Shown: positions 10,580-20,170 of the stretch, piece by piece
How positions within the stretch are numbered: the stretch's first letter is position 1
Layout: each line of letters starts with the position of its first letter
From: Muricoccus pecuniae
Lineage (GTDB): Bacteria; Pseudomonadota; Alphaproteobacteria; Acetobacterales; Acetobacteraceae
Assembly (NCBI RefSeq): GCF_014199205.1
Contig: NZ_JACIJD010000008.1
Span: 124,001-188,000 of the forward strand
Direction of reading: 5' to 3'
Length of the DNA stretch: 64,000 bases
Made by a program: the position numbers and the translations under genes
The notes under the pieces: model-generated
Database searches by the model: none
What the model was told of the DNA's origin: nothing
The model's input: the letters and a program-made list of their open reading frames with translations, nothing else

Positions 10580-10656
10580 TGGCGCGCCCGAAAGGATTCG
10601 AACCTCTGACCCCCAGATTCGTAGTCTGGTGCTCTATCCAGCTGAGCTACGGGCGC
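10580..10656 (-). tRNA. tRNA-Arg(ACG), copy 1
   Basis: Complete 77-base cloverleaf on the minus strand. The acceptor stem GCGCCCG/CGGGCGC is followed by discriminator G and an encoded CCA. The anticodon arm is CCAGA-CTACGAA-TCTGG, giving anticodon ACG with A37, and the T-loop is TTCGAAT. The wobble A34 would be deaminated to inosine by TadA to read CGU, CGC and CGA. It lies 35 bases downstream of copy 2. Confidence 0.95.
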
Positions 10657-10691
10657 GTACCAAAGTCAAACAACGCTTGGATCAGGGAGCT

Positions 10692-10768
10692 TGGCGCGCT
10701 CGAGAGGATTCGAACCCCTAACCCCCAGATCCGTAGTCTAGTGCTCTATCCAGTTGAGCTACGAGCGC
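10692..10768 (-). tRNA. tRNA-Arg(ACG), copy 2 (diverged)
   Basis: Second 77-base tRNA with encoded CCA. Acceptor GCGCTCG/CGAGCGC shows a compensated change relative to copy 1. The anticodon arm CTAGA-CTACGGA-TCTGG again gives anticodon ACG, but base 37 is G rather than A and stem pair 28-42 is a T-G wobble. D and T arms fold normally. It sits 49 bases downstream of leuB on the same strand and may be co-transcribed with copy 1. Confidence 0.93.
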
Positions 10769-10802
10769 TCTTCCGTTGCGCGGGAGATAGCCCGGAGCCG
10801 TG

Positions 10803-10817
10803 GGGGGCGCAACCCCC
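10803..10817 (-). terminator. short hairpin after leuB
   Basis: Directly after the leuB stop there is a 5-bp G/C stem (GGGGG 10803-10807, CCCCC 10813-10817) with a 5-base loop. It is short and lacks a T-tract, so read-through into the tRNA genes is quite possible. Confidence 0.25.
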
Positions 10818-11930
<1,113 letters not shown>

Positions 11931-11957
11931 CGGAACCTTCCTTGGACGCGCGAGGCT

Positions 11958-12569
11958 TCAGCCGAAGAGCCAGGGCTGCGCCGCGCGCTGCTTCTGCTCG
12001 AAGCTCTCGATCACGGCGGAACGCTGCATCGTCTCGCCGATGTCGTCCAGCCCGTTCAGCAGCCGGTGCTTGCGGAGCGGATCGACATCGAAGGGGATCT
12101 CCTCCCCGTTCGGACGCAGCACGACCTGGCGCGCGAGATCGACGGTAATGCGCGCGTTGGCGCCGAGCTTGGCATCCTCCATCAGCGCGTCGCACAGCTC
12201 GCGCGGAAGGCGGATCGGCAAGATGCCGTTCTTGAAGGAGTTGTTGAAGAAGATGTCGGCGAAATCGGGTGCGATGACGCAGCGGATGCCGAAATCCAGC
12301 AGCGCCCAGGGCGCGTGCTCGCGCGAGGAGCCGCAGCCGAAGTTCTCATGCGCGATGAGAATCTCGGCCGCGCGGTAGGGTTCGCGGTTCAGAACGAATT
12401 CGGGCTTCTCCGAGCCATCGTCGTTGAAGCGCATGTCCGCGAAGGCGGCGCGGCCGAGTCCCTTGCGCTCGATCGTCTTGAGGAAGCGCGCGGGAATGAT
12501 CTTGTCCGTGTCGACATTCGCCATCGGCAGCGGCGCGGCGATGCCGGTGAGGGTCGTGAAGGGGGTCAT
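11958..12569 (-). CDS. leuD: 3-isopropylmalate dehydratase small subunit
   Basis: Swivel-domain subunit of isopropylmalate isomerase, 203 residues, partner of LeuC. Family motifs: [16 protein letters not shown] near the N-terminus, and [17 protein letters not shown] followed by [19 protein letters not shown]. The ATG at 12569 overlaps the leuC stop (ATGA), giving translational coupling suited to a 1:1 complex. Confidence 0.97.
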   Translation of the reverse strand: MTPFTTLTGIAAPLPMANVDTDKIIPARFLKTIERKGLGRAAFADMRFNDDGSEKPEFVLNREPYRAAEILIAHENFGCGSSREHAPWALLDFGIRCVIAPDFADIFFNNSFKNGILPIRLPRELCDALMEDAKLGANARITVDLARQVVLRPNGEEIPFDVDPLRKHRLLNGLDDIGETMQRSAVIESFEQKQRAAQPWLFG

Positions 12570-14008
12570 GCCGCGTCTCCCATCGCGCTCGCGCCCGCCA
12601 GCTCGCGCACATCCGTCAGGCGCCCGGTCACCGCCGCCGCGGCGGCCATGGCGGGGGAGAGGAGATGGGTGCGCGAGCCCTTGCCCTGCCGGCCCTCGAA
12701 GTTCCGGTTGGAGGTGGAGGCGCAGCGCTGGCCCGGCTCGAGCCGGTCGGGGTTCATGCCGAGGCACATGGAGCAGCCGGCCTCTCGCCACTCGAAGCCC
12801 GCCTCCTTGAGGATGACGTCCAGCCCTTCCCTCTCCGCCTGCTCCTTCACGAGGCCGGAGCCGGGCACGACCATGGCGCGCACGCCCTCCGCCACGCGGC
12901 GGCCGCGCATCACCTCGGCGGCGGCGCGGATGTCCTCGATGCGGCCATTGGTGCAGGAACCCAGGAAGACGGCGTCCACCTTCAGCTCCTGCAGGCGCTG
13001 GCCCGGGGTGAGGCCCATATACTCCACCATGCGGCGGAGCTGCGCGCGGCGCGCCTCGTCGGCGGCCGCCTCGGGATCGGGCACGATGCCCGTGATGGGC
13101 AGCACGTCCTCGGGCGAGGTGCCCCAGCTCACCATCGGCGCGATCTCGGAGGCGTCGAGCACGACCTCGCGGTCGAACACCGCGCCCTCGTCGCTCGGCA
13201 GGCTGCGCCACCAGGCGATGGCGCGCTCCAGCGCCTCGCCCTTCGGCGCCATCGGGCGGGTGCGGACGTAGTCGAAGGTGGTCTCGTCGGGCGCGATCAT
13301 GCCGGCCCGCGCGCCGGCCTCGATGGACATGTTGCAGATCGTCATGCGCCCGGCCATGTCGAGCGCGCGGATCGCCTCGCCGGCGAACTCGATCACATGG
13401 CCCGTGCCGCCGGCCGTGCCGATCTTGCCGATGATGGCGAGCACGATGTCCTTGGCCGTACAGCCGAAGCCGAGCTTCCCGTTCACCGTCACCCGCATGT
13501 TCTTCGCGGGCTTCTGCAGCAGCGTCTGGGTGGCGAGCACGTGCTCGACCTCGGAAGTGCCGATGCCGAAGGCGAGCGCGCCGAGCGCGCCGTGCGTGGA
13601 GGTGTGGCTGTCGCCGCAGACGATCGTCATGCCCGGCAGCGAGATGCCCAGCTCCGGCCCGACGATGTGGACGATGCCCTGGCGCCGGTCGTTCAGCGGG
13701 ATGTAGGTGACGCCGAACTCGGCGACGTTCCTCTCCAGCGTCGCGACCTGCAGCGCGCTCTCGGGCTCGCGGATGCCGGTGAAGCGGGTGGAATCCGTGG
13801 GCACGTTGTGGTCGGTGACGGCGAAGGTGCCGTCCAGCCGGCGCACGCGGCGGCCCGTGGCGCGCAGGCCCTCGAAGGCCTGCGGGCTCGTCACCTCATG
13901 GACGAGGTGGCGGTCGATGTAGAGAAGGGAGGTTCCGTCCGGAAGTTGCTCGACGACGTGGGCGTCCCAGATCTTGTCGAACAAGGTGCGCGGCTTCGTG
14001 GCCGACAT
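12566..14008 (-). CDS. leuC: 3-isopropylmalate dehydratase large subunit
   Basis: Aconitase-family subunit of 480 residues carrying the 4Fe-4S cluster. The cluster cysteines are in [13 protein letters not shown] and [31 protein letters not shown] is the conserved substrate segment. ATG 14008 ([17 protein letters not shown]) has a good GGAGAGGAA ribosome-binding site; an in-frame start eight codons upstream lacks one. It lies 68 bases after rplS, and an 11-bp hairpin fills most of that gap. Confidence 0.97.
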   Translation of the reverse strand: MSATKPRTLFDKIWDAHVVEQLPDGTSLLYIDRHLVHEVTSPQAFEGLRATGRRVRRLDGTFAVTDHNVPTDSTRFTGIREPESALQVATLERNVAEFGVTYIPLNDRRQGIVHIVGPELGISLPGMTIVCGDSHTSTHGALGALAFGIGTSEVEHVLATQTLLQKPAKNMRVTVNGKLGFGCTAKDIVLAIIGKIGTAGGTGHVIEFAGEAIRALDMAGRMTICNMSIEAGARAGMIAPDETTFDYVRTRPMAPKGEALERAIAWWRSLPSDEGAVFDREVVLDASEIAPMVSWGTSPEDVLPITGIVPDPEAAADEARRAQLRRMVEYMGLTPGQRLQELKVDAVFLGSCTNGRIEDIRAAAEVMRGRRVAEGVRAMVVPGSGLVKEQAEREGLDVILKEAGFEWREAGCSMCLGMNPDRLEPGQRCASTSNRNFEGRQGKGSRTHLLSPAMAAAAAVTGRLTDVRELAGASAMGDAA

Positions 14009-14038
14009 GTTTCCTCTCCCCTCTTGCGTCACCGGTGC

Positions 14039-14065
14039 GCGGCCCGCCCTTTCCGGGCGGGCCGC
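14039..14065 (-). terminator. strong hairpin between rplS and leuC
   Basis: Perfect 11-bp stem (14039-14049 GCGGCCCGCCC with 14055-14065 GGGCGGGCCGC) and a 5-base loop. It begins 11 bases after the rplS stop and ends 30 bases before the leuC ATG. There is no T-tract. It could end the ribosomal operon or attenuate transcription into leuCDB; there is little room for a separate leuC promoter behind it. Confidence 0.6.
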
Positions 14066-14076
14066 TTCCGGCCGTC

Positions 14077-14517
14077 TTACGCCTGCTGCTCGTTCAGCTG
14101 CTCGTTCGCCGCGACCGGGCTCTCGGCCACGGCGGAGGCGCCGCCCTTGGGGCCGCGAACGGCCGCGCGCTCCTGGATGCGGGCGGACTTACCCGTGCGG
14201 CCGCGCAGGTAGTACAGCTTCGCGCGGCGCACCTTGCCCCGGCGCACGACCTGGATCTCCGCCACGTTCGGGGAGTAGAGCGGGAAGACGCGCTCCACGC
14301 CCTCGCCGTAGGAGAGCTTGCGCACGGTGAAGTTGCTGTTCAGCCCGCGGTTGGAGCGGGCGATCACCACGCCCTCATAGGCCTGGGTGCGGATGCGCTC
14401 GCCTTCCTGCACCTTCACCATCACGCGGACGGTGTCGCCGGCATCGAACTCGGGGGTCTGGCGCGCGCCCGCGAGGCGGGTCATCTGCTCGTGCTCGAAC
14501 TGCTGCAGCAGGTTCAT
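14077..14517 (-). CDS. rplS: 50S ribosomal protein L19
   Basis: L19, 146 residues, at the 30S-50S interface. The core fits the family: [52 protein letters not shown] and [20 protein letters not shown]. The C-terminus is extended by about 25 residues rich in Ala, Glu and Gln beyond the compact E. coli protein. It is the last gene of ffh-rpsP-rimM-trmD-rplS. Confidence 0.97.
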   Translation of the reverse strand: MNLLQQFEHEQMTRLAGARQTPEFDAGDTVRVMVKVQEGERIRTQAYEGVVIARSNRGLNSNFTVRKLSYGEGVERVFPLYSPNVAEIQVVRRGKVRRAKLYYLRGRTGKSARIQERAAVRGPKGGASAVAESPVAANEQLNEQQA

Positions 14518-14543
14518 GGCTGTGGTCCTCTTCTTCGCGTCGT

Positions 14544-15269
14544 TTAGGCGGGGCTTGCCGCCGGATGCAATGGCGCGGCGCGCCGTTGTTCACTCAGGAG
14601 GTCGGGGCGCCGCTCGCGCGTCACGGCCTCGGATTGCTCGCGCCGCCAGCGCGCGACCTCGGCGTGGTGGCCGGAGAGGAGAACCTCCGGCACGCGCCGG
14701 CCGCGCCACTCGGCGGGGCGGGTGTAGTGGGGGTATTCGAGCAGCCCTGCGGAAAAGCTCTCCTCCTCCGCGCTCTCGGCCGCGCCCATCACGCCGGGGA
14801 TGAGGCGCACGCAGGCATCGAGCAGCACCATCGCGGCCAGCTCGCCCCCGGAGAGGACGTAGTCGCCGATGGAGACCTCGATCATCCCGCGCGCCTCGAC
14901 CACGCGCTGGTCCACCCCCTCGTAGCGGCCGCAGAGCGCCACCACGCCGGGCCCCGCCGAGAGCTCCCGCACCAGCTCCTGCCGGAGCGGCGCGCCGCGC
15001 GGGGTGAGGAAGACCAGCGGGCGCGCATCGCCCTCCGGCATGGCGGCGGCCACGGCGGCATCCACCACATCGGGGCGCAGCACCATGCCGGCGCCGCCCC
15101 CGAAGGGCGTGTCGTCCACGGTGCGGTGCCGGTCGGTGGCGACGGCGCGGATGTCGCGCGCCTCCAGCGACCAGAGCCCGCGCTCCATGCCGCGCCCGGC
15201 CAGCGAGGTGCCGAGCGGCCCCGGGAACATGCCCGGAAACAGGGTGAGGACGGTGGCGCGCCAGCTCAT
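14544..15269 (-). CDS. trmD: tRNA (guanine-N1)-methyltransferase
   Basis: SPOUT-class enzyme of 241 residues that makes m1G37 in tRNAs with G36-G37 and prevents +1 frameshifting. The trefoil-knot SAM site shows [22 protein letters not shown] and [25 protein letters not shown] is the conserved N-terminal loop. The ATG overlaps the rimM stop (ATGA). Confidence 0.97.
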   Translation of the reverse strand: MSWRATVLTLFPGMFPGPLGTSLAGRGMERGLWSLEARDIRAVATDRHRTVDDTPFGGGAGMVLRPDVVDAAVAAAMPEGDARPLVFLTPRGAPLRQELVRELSAGPGVVALCGRYEGVDQRVVEARGMIEVSIGDYVLSGGELAAMVLLDACVRLIPGVMGAAESAEEESFSAGLLEYPHYTRPAEWRGRRVPEVLLSGHHAEVARWRREQSEAVTRERRPDLLSEQRRAAPLHPAASPA

Positions 15270-15853
15270 GCCGCGTCCCGCCCGCCGCTGCGGCGGCGCA
15301 TGGAGGGGCGGCGCGGGCGGGGCGTGTCGGTCGCTTCCGCCTCGCCGGGCTGGGGAGGCACCTCCGTCTCGCCCGGAGGCACGACCACAATCCGCCCCGC
15401 CGCGATCTCCACCACGGGCACCACGGCCCTGGTGAAGGGGAAGAGCGACTCCCGCCCGTTCGCGTCGCGCAGCGTGAGCACGCTGCCGGCGCCGAAATCC
15501 TCCACCGCCGAGACGGTGCCGAGCAGCTCCCCGCCTTCCGTCTCGGCGCGCAGGCCGATCAGGTCGGCGAGGTAGAACTCGTCCTCCTCGGGCGGCGGGA
15601 GCGCGTCCCGGTCGACATAGAGGCGTGTGCCGGTGAGCCTGGCGGCGGCGTCACGGTCCGTGACGCCTTCCACCTGCACCAGCCCTTCGGCCAGCCATTT
15701 CAGCACGAAGCGCCGGGCGCCGCTCTCGTCCGAGAGCGGTCCATAGCCGGCGATGGCCGCCGGCTCGGCGGTGTGGGAGCGGAGATGAATCAGCCCCCTC
15801 ACCCCGTGCGGGCGGCCGAACTCGCCGACCAGGATGCGACGCGACGCGGACAT
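15266..15853 (-). CDS. rimM: ribosome maturation factor RimM
   Basis: 16S processing factor of 195 residues that assists assembly of the 30S head and binds S19. The N-terminal beta-barrel begins [14 protein letters not shown]; the PRC-barrel has [29 protein letters not shown] and [14 protein letters not shown] basic, proline-rich C-terminal tail of about 30 residues extends beyond the usual end. It lies between rpsP and trmD in the conserved order and is coupled to trmD. Confidence 0.96.
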   Translation of the reverse strand: MSASRRILVGEFGRPHGVRGLIHLRSHTAEPAAIAGYGPLSDESGARRFVLKWLAEGLVQVEGVTDRDAAARLTGTRLYVDRDALPPPEEDEFYLADLIGLRAETEGGELLGTVSAVEDFGAGSVLTLRDANGRESLFPFTRAVVPVVEIAAGRIVVVPPGETEVPPQPGEAEATDTPRPRRPSMRRRSGGRDAA

Positions 15854-15871
15854 GGCTGAGCGGGACTACTC

Positions 15872-16210
15872 TCAGCCGTTCGCGGCGGCGGCCGCGGCGC
15901 GCTCCTGGGCGCGCTTCTTCGGGGCGGACTGCTTCGGCTGGTCGCGGAACACGGGCATCGGGGCCAGGCCGGCCTTGCCGAGGAACTTCGCCACGCGGTC
16001 CGTCGCCACGGCGCCCTGGGAGATCCAGTGGCTCACGCGCTCGTCGAAGAGGCGCACGCGCTCGGCATGGTCGGAGGGCAGCATCGGGTTGTAGGAACCC
16101 AGGCGCTCGATGAAGCGGCCGTCGCGCGGCGAGCGGCTGTCGGCCACCACGATGTGGTAGTAGGGGCGCTTCTTGGCACCGGCGCGGGCGAGGCGGATCT
16201 TGAGGCCCAT
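15872..16210 (-). CDS. rpsP: 30S ribosomal protein S16
   Basis: S16, 112 residues, needed for 30S assembly. It begins [20 protein letters not shown], the family signature, with [20 protein letters not shown] following. The C-terminal 30 residues are an alanine/lysine-rich extension common in alphaproteobacteria. Located 34 bases after ffh. Confidence 0.97.
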   Translation of the reverse strand: MGLKIRLARAGAKKRPYYHIVVADSRSPRDGRFIERLGSYNPMLPSDHAERVRLFDERVSHWISQGAVATDRVAKFLGKAGLAPMPVFRDQPKQSAPKKRAQERAAAAAANG

Positions 16211-16244
16211 ATTCAGCTTCCTTAGTGTGTCTGTGCTGGGTTGA

Positions 16245-17630
16245 TCAGAAGGGGCGCTTGCCGCCCCCCATGCCAGGCAGGAGCGCGCCGAGACCGCCGC
16301 GCATCAACCCCTTCTGGCCGAGCTTGTTCATCCGCTTCATCATCGCGGACATGTCGTCGAACTGCTTCAGCAGGCGGTTCACATCCTGAACCGTGACACC
16401 GGCACCCGCGGCGATGCGCTTCTTGCGCGACGCCTTGATGATGTCGGGGTTCTTCCGCTCCTTGCGCGTCATCGAGGAGATGATGGCGGACTGCCGCCCG
16501 ATCATCCCGTCGTCGATCTTCGCGTTGGCGATCTTGTCCTTCATCGCGCCCATGCCGGGCAGCATACCGAGGATCCCCGAGAGGTTCCCCATCTTGCCGA
16601 CCTGCTTCAGCTGGGATGCGAAGTCCTCCAGGTCGAAGGTGCCCTTCTGCATCTTGGCCGCGAGCTTCTCGGCCTCGTCGCGGTCGATCGTCTCCGCCGC
16701 GCGCTCGACGAGGGAGACGATGTCGCCCATGCCGAGGATGCGCCCGGCAATGCGGGAGGGGTGGAAGTCCTCCAGCGCGTCCAGCTTCTCGCCCGCGCCG
16801 AGCAGGCGGATCGGCGCGCCGGTGACGGCCCGCATGGAAAGCGCCGCGCCGCCGCGGGCGTCGCCGTCCACGCGCGTCATGACGATGCCGTTGACGCCCA
16901 CGCGGTCCTGGAAGTTCCGCGCGGTGTTCACCGCGTCCTGGCCCGTCATGGCGTCCACGACGAGCAGCGTCTGGTGCGGCCGCGTCGCGGCCTTCACGGC
17001 AGCGACCTCGTCCATCAGCGCGTCGTCGATGGAGAGGCGGCCGGCGGTGTCGAGGATGACGACGTCGTAGAGCTCGCGCCGCGCCACATCCATGGCGCGC
17101 GCCGCGATCTCCAGCGGGGTCTGGCCGGGGATGATGGGGAGGCTGGTGACGCCGGTCTGGTTCGCCAGCGTCTGCAGCTGGAGCTGCGCCGCCGGGCGCT
17201 GCACGTCCAGCGAGGCGAGCAGGACCTTCTTCTTCTCCCGCGTCCGCAGCCGCAGCGCGATCTTGCCGGAGGTGGTCGTCTTGCCGGAGCCCTGGAGGCC
17301 GACCATCAGGATCGGCACCGGCGCCGGCGCGTTGAGGTCGAGCCCCGGGGCTTCCTCCCCCTCCCCGCCCCCGAGCGCCTCGACCAGCGCGTCGTTGACG
17401 ATCTTCACCACCTGCTGGGCGGGGGAGACGCTGCGGATCACCTCCACGCCCACGGCCCGCTCGCGCACCTTGTTGATGAGGTCGCGCGCCACCGGGAGCG
17501 CCACATCGGCCTCCAGCAGGGCGATGCGGACCTCGCGCAGGGCCTCGTTCACGTCGGCCTCGGACAGCGCGCCGCGGCGGCGGAGCTTGTCGAAGACGCC
17601 GTTCAGGCGGGAGGAGAGCGCCTCGAACAT
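16245..17630 (-). CDS. ffh: signal recognition particle protein Ffh
   Basis: SRP54 GTPase of 461 residues; with 4.5S RNA it delivers membrane-protein nascent chains to FtsY. The N domain is followed by the G domain ([37 protein letters not shown]) and a methionine-rich M domain from about residue 300 ([28 protein letters not shown]). It is the first gene of the operon; the 283-base divergent gap to hutF should carry its promoter. Confidence 0.97.
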   Translation of the reverse strand: MFEALSSRLNGVFDKLRRRGALSEADVNEALREVRIALLEADVALPVARDLINKVRERAVGVEVIRSVSPAQQVVKIVNDALVEALGGGEGEEAPGLDLNAPAPVPILMVGLQGSGKTTTSGKIALRLRTREKKKVLLASLDVQRPAAQLQLQTLANQTGVTSLPIIPGQTPLEIAARAMDVARRELYDVVILDTAGRLSIDDALMDEVAAVKAATRPHQTLLVVDAMTGQDAVNTARNFQDRVGVNGIVMTRVDGDARGGAALSMRAVTGAPIRLLGAGEKLDALEDFHPSRIAGRILGMGDIVSLVERAAETIDRDEAEKLAAKMQKGTFDLEDFASQLKQVGKMGNLSGILGMLPGMGAMKDKIANAKIDDGMIGRQSAIISSMTRKERKNPDIIKASRKKRIAAGAGVTVQDVNRLLKQFDDMSAMMKRMNKLGQKGLMRGGLGALLPGMGGGKRPF

Positions 17631-17913
17631 TCGGGCGGGGTGGACCTTTCACGCTGGGACCGCCCCATGACCGATCGCGCCGCTGCGCGAGTCTTCGCGG
17701 AGCGGCGGAGCCGGCACCCAGGGGGCGGCCGACCGGCGGGCGGGACATGTCCCGTGAGGGGCGGGCCATACAGGCACGGGACCCCTGCGTCAAGGAATTG
17801 CAGCGTCGGGCGGCCCTCATGGACACCGGACCGCCCGGCCCGCATCCTCCGCGCATGACGAGCGACCCCTCCATGACCCCGGCACGAGATGGGCGGCGCG
17901 GGATCCCCGGGGC

Positions 17914-19269
17914 ATGAGGCTGCATTTCGGCGCCGCGCTGCTGCCCGGCGGCTGGGCGCGGGACGTGCTGGTGGAGCTGGATGCCGGGCGGATCGCCGCA
18001 GTCCGCCCGGGCGAGTCAGCCCCGTCGGGGGTCGAGCGCCACGCCCTGGCCGTGCCCGGCCTCCCCAACCTCCACTCCCATGCCTTCCAGCGCGCCATCG
18101 CGGGGCGGACGGAGCGGCGCGGCCCGGGGGAGGACAGCTTCTGGTCCTGGCGCGACGTGATGTACCGCTCCCTCCCGGTGCTCACCCCCGAGGATGTCGA
18201 GGCGATCGCGGCGCTCGCCTATGCCGAGATGCTCGAATCCGGCTTCACCCGCGTCGGCGAGTTCCACTACCTCCACCACGCGCCCGACGGCCGCTGCTAT
18301 GACGATCCGGCGGAGATGGCGTCCCGCATCGCCGCCGCGGCCGCGGAGACCGGGCTCCGGCTCACCCTTCTTCCCGTCCTCTACGCGCATGCGGGCTTCG
18401 GCGGGCTGCCACCCCTGCCGGGGCAGCGCCGCTTCGTGAACGACCTCGACGGCTTCGCCCGGCTGCTGGAGGGAAGCGCCCGCGCGATCGCCTCCCTGGA
18501 GGGCGCCGGGCTGGGCGTCGCGCCCCACAGCCTGCGCGCCGTGACCCCGGAGGAGCTGGCCGCCGTCCTCTCCATGCTGCCCGGCCGCCCCGTCCACATC
18601 CACGCCGCCGAGCAGGTGCGGGAAGTGGAGGAATGCCTCGCCTGGAGCGGCGCGCGCCCGGTGGATTGGTTGCTGGACCATGCCGGCCCGGACCGGCGCT
18701 GGTGCCTCGTCCACGCCACCCACATGCTGCCCGGGGAGGCCGCGCGCCTCGCCCGCACGGGCGCCGTGGCCGGGCTGTGCCCCGTGACCGAGGCCAATCT
18801 CGGCGACGGCGTCTTCGATGCGGAGAGCTGGGGCGCCGCCGAGGGGGCCTGGGGCGTGGGAACGGACTCCAACGTCTCCATCGCCGCGAATGGCGAGCTG
18901 CGGATGCTGGAGTACTCGCAGCGCCTGGCGCGGCGGGGGCGCAACCTCATGGCCCCGGCACCCGGCGCCTCCACCGGGCGCACCCTGTTCGAGGCGGCGC
19001 TGGCCGGCGGCTCCCGCGCGCTGGGCGAGGAGGCCCCCGCCCTCCGCCCCGGCGCGCCGGCCGACCTCGTCGCGCTCCGCCCGGCGCCCGGCATCACCGA
19101 GGATGAGGCGCTCGACCACTGGATCTTCGCCGCGGCCGACCGGGGCGTGGACACCGTCTGGTGCGCCGGCCGCGCCGTGGTGCGGGAGGGCCGGCACGTG
19201 GCGCGGGACGCCATCGAGGCCCGGAACGCCGCCGCCATGCGCCGGATCGCGGGCGCCTCCGCGGGCTGA
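17914..19269 (+). CDS. hutF: formimidoylglutamate deiminase
   Basis: Amidohydrolase of 451 residues; in the HutF/HutG route of histidine breakdown it converts N-formimidoylglutamate to N-formylglutamate. Zinc-site residues are visible in LPNLHSHAFQRA, VHIHAAEQ, CLVHATHM and GVGTDSNVS; GEFHYLHHAPDG is typical of HutF. No other hut gene is in the window. The ATG lies 283 bases from the divergent ffh. Confidence 0.92.
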   Translation: MRLHFGAALLPGGWARDVLVELDAGRIAAVRPGESAPSGVERHALAVPGLPNLHSHAFQRAIAGRTERRGPGEDSFWSWRDVMYRSLPVLTPEDVEAIAALAYAEMLESGFTRVGEFHYLHHAPDGRCYDDPAEMASRIAAAAAETGLRLTLLPVLYAHAGFGGLPPLPGQRRFVNDLDGFARLLEGSARAIASLEGAGLGVAPHSLRAVTPEELAAVLSMLPGRPVHIHAAEQVREVEECLAWSGARPVDWLLDHAGPDRRWCLVHATHMLPGEAARLARTGAVAGLCPVTEANLGDGVFDAESWGAAEGAWGVGTDSNVSIAANGELRMLEYSQRLARRGRNLMAPAPGASTGRTLFEAALAGGSRALGEEAPALRPGAPADLVALRPAPGITEDEALDHWIFAAADRGVDTVWCAGRAVVREGRHVARDAIEARNAAAMRRIAGASAG

Positions 19270-19372
19270 GGGGCGGTTCGCCGGGCGGCCAGGGCCGGAG
19301 CGGGATCGAGGCCGCGGGGCAACGGCATGAATTCTTGTGCCCCCCGGGGGAAAGGGGTAGCTCCGCGCGGAT

Positions 19373-20170
19373 ATGGGGCGAGAGGCGGGGGGACCTGGGT
19401 TGAGGGCCATCATACTTTGTGCTGGCCAGGGGCGGCGCCTGTTGCCGCTCACGGAACATGCCCCGAAATGCCTGCTCCGCGTGGCCGGGCATCCGATTCT
19501 GGAATGGCAGCTCCGGGGGCTCGCGGCGGCCGGCATCCGCCACGTCACCCTCGTCACGGGCTTCGAGGCGGAGGCGCTGGAGGGGGCCGTCCCGGGCATC
19601 GCGCCGCCGGGCATGGTGGTCGAGACCCTCTACAATCCCTTCTTCGCGGTGGCCGAGAACATCGGCAGCTGCTTTCTCGTCCGCGACCTCATCGCGGAGG
19701 GGGACACGGTGCTGCTGAACGGCGACACGCTCTTCGAGCCGGCGGTGCTGAAGCGCCTCCTCGCCTCCCCGCACGCGCCCATCACCGTCACCATCGACCG
19801 CAAGGCGGCCTATGACGCCGACGACATGAAGGTTTCGCTCGACGGCACGCGGCTGACGGCCATCGGCAAGACCCTCCTTCCCGGCGAGACCGACGGGGAG
19901 TCGATCGGCATGCTCCTGTTCCGCGGCCACGGTGGAAGAGTCTTCGCGGCCGGGCTGGAGGCCGCGCTGCGCCAGCCAGACGGGCTGCGGCGCTGGTATC
20001 TCTCGGTCATCCACACCCTCGCCCGCACCGGCGCCGTGCAGGTGGCCTCCATCGAGGGGCTGAGCTGGGGCGAGGTGGACTACCCCGCCGACCTCGCCCG
20101 CGCCGAGGCCCTCGTCCGCTCCTGGGAAGGCGCCGGCCCGGCCCTGGCCGCGGCGGTGGGGGAGCGCTGA
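19373..20170 (+). CDS. phosphocholine cytidylyltransferase-like nucleotidyltransferase
   Basis: About 265 residues with a GT-A nucleotidyltransferase fold. The nucleotide loop is AIILCAGQGRRLLPLTEHAP with PKCLLRVAG; YNPFFAVAENIGS and LNGDTLFEP resemble LicC-like phosphocholine or sugar-phosphate cytidylyltransferases; EVDYPADLARAE is the usual C-terminal signature. A TTG at 19400, closer to the conserved core, could be the real start. It overlaps the next gene by one base, so it heads the ceramide-gene cluster and may activate a headgroup or sugar with CTP. The substrate is not determined. Confidence 0.72.
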   Translation: MGREAGGPGLRAIILCAGQGRRLLPLTEHAPKCLLRVAGHPILEWQLRGLAAAGIRHVTLVTGFEAEALEGAVPGIAPPGMVVETLYNPFFAVAENIGSCFLVRDLIAEGDTVLLNGDTLFEPAVLKRLLASPHAPITVTIDRKAAYDADDMKVSLDGTRLTAIGKTLLPGETDGESIGMLLFRGHGGRVFAAGLEAALRQPDGLRRWYLSVIHTLARTGAVQVASIEGLSWGEVDYPADLARAEALVRSWEGAGPALAAAVGER

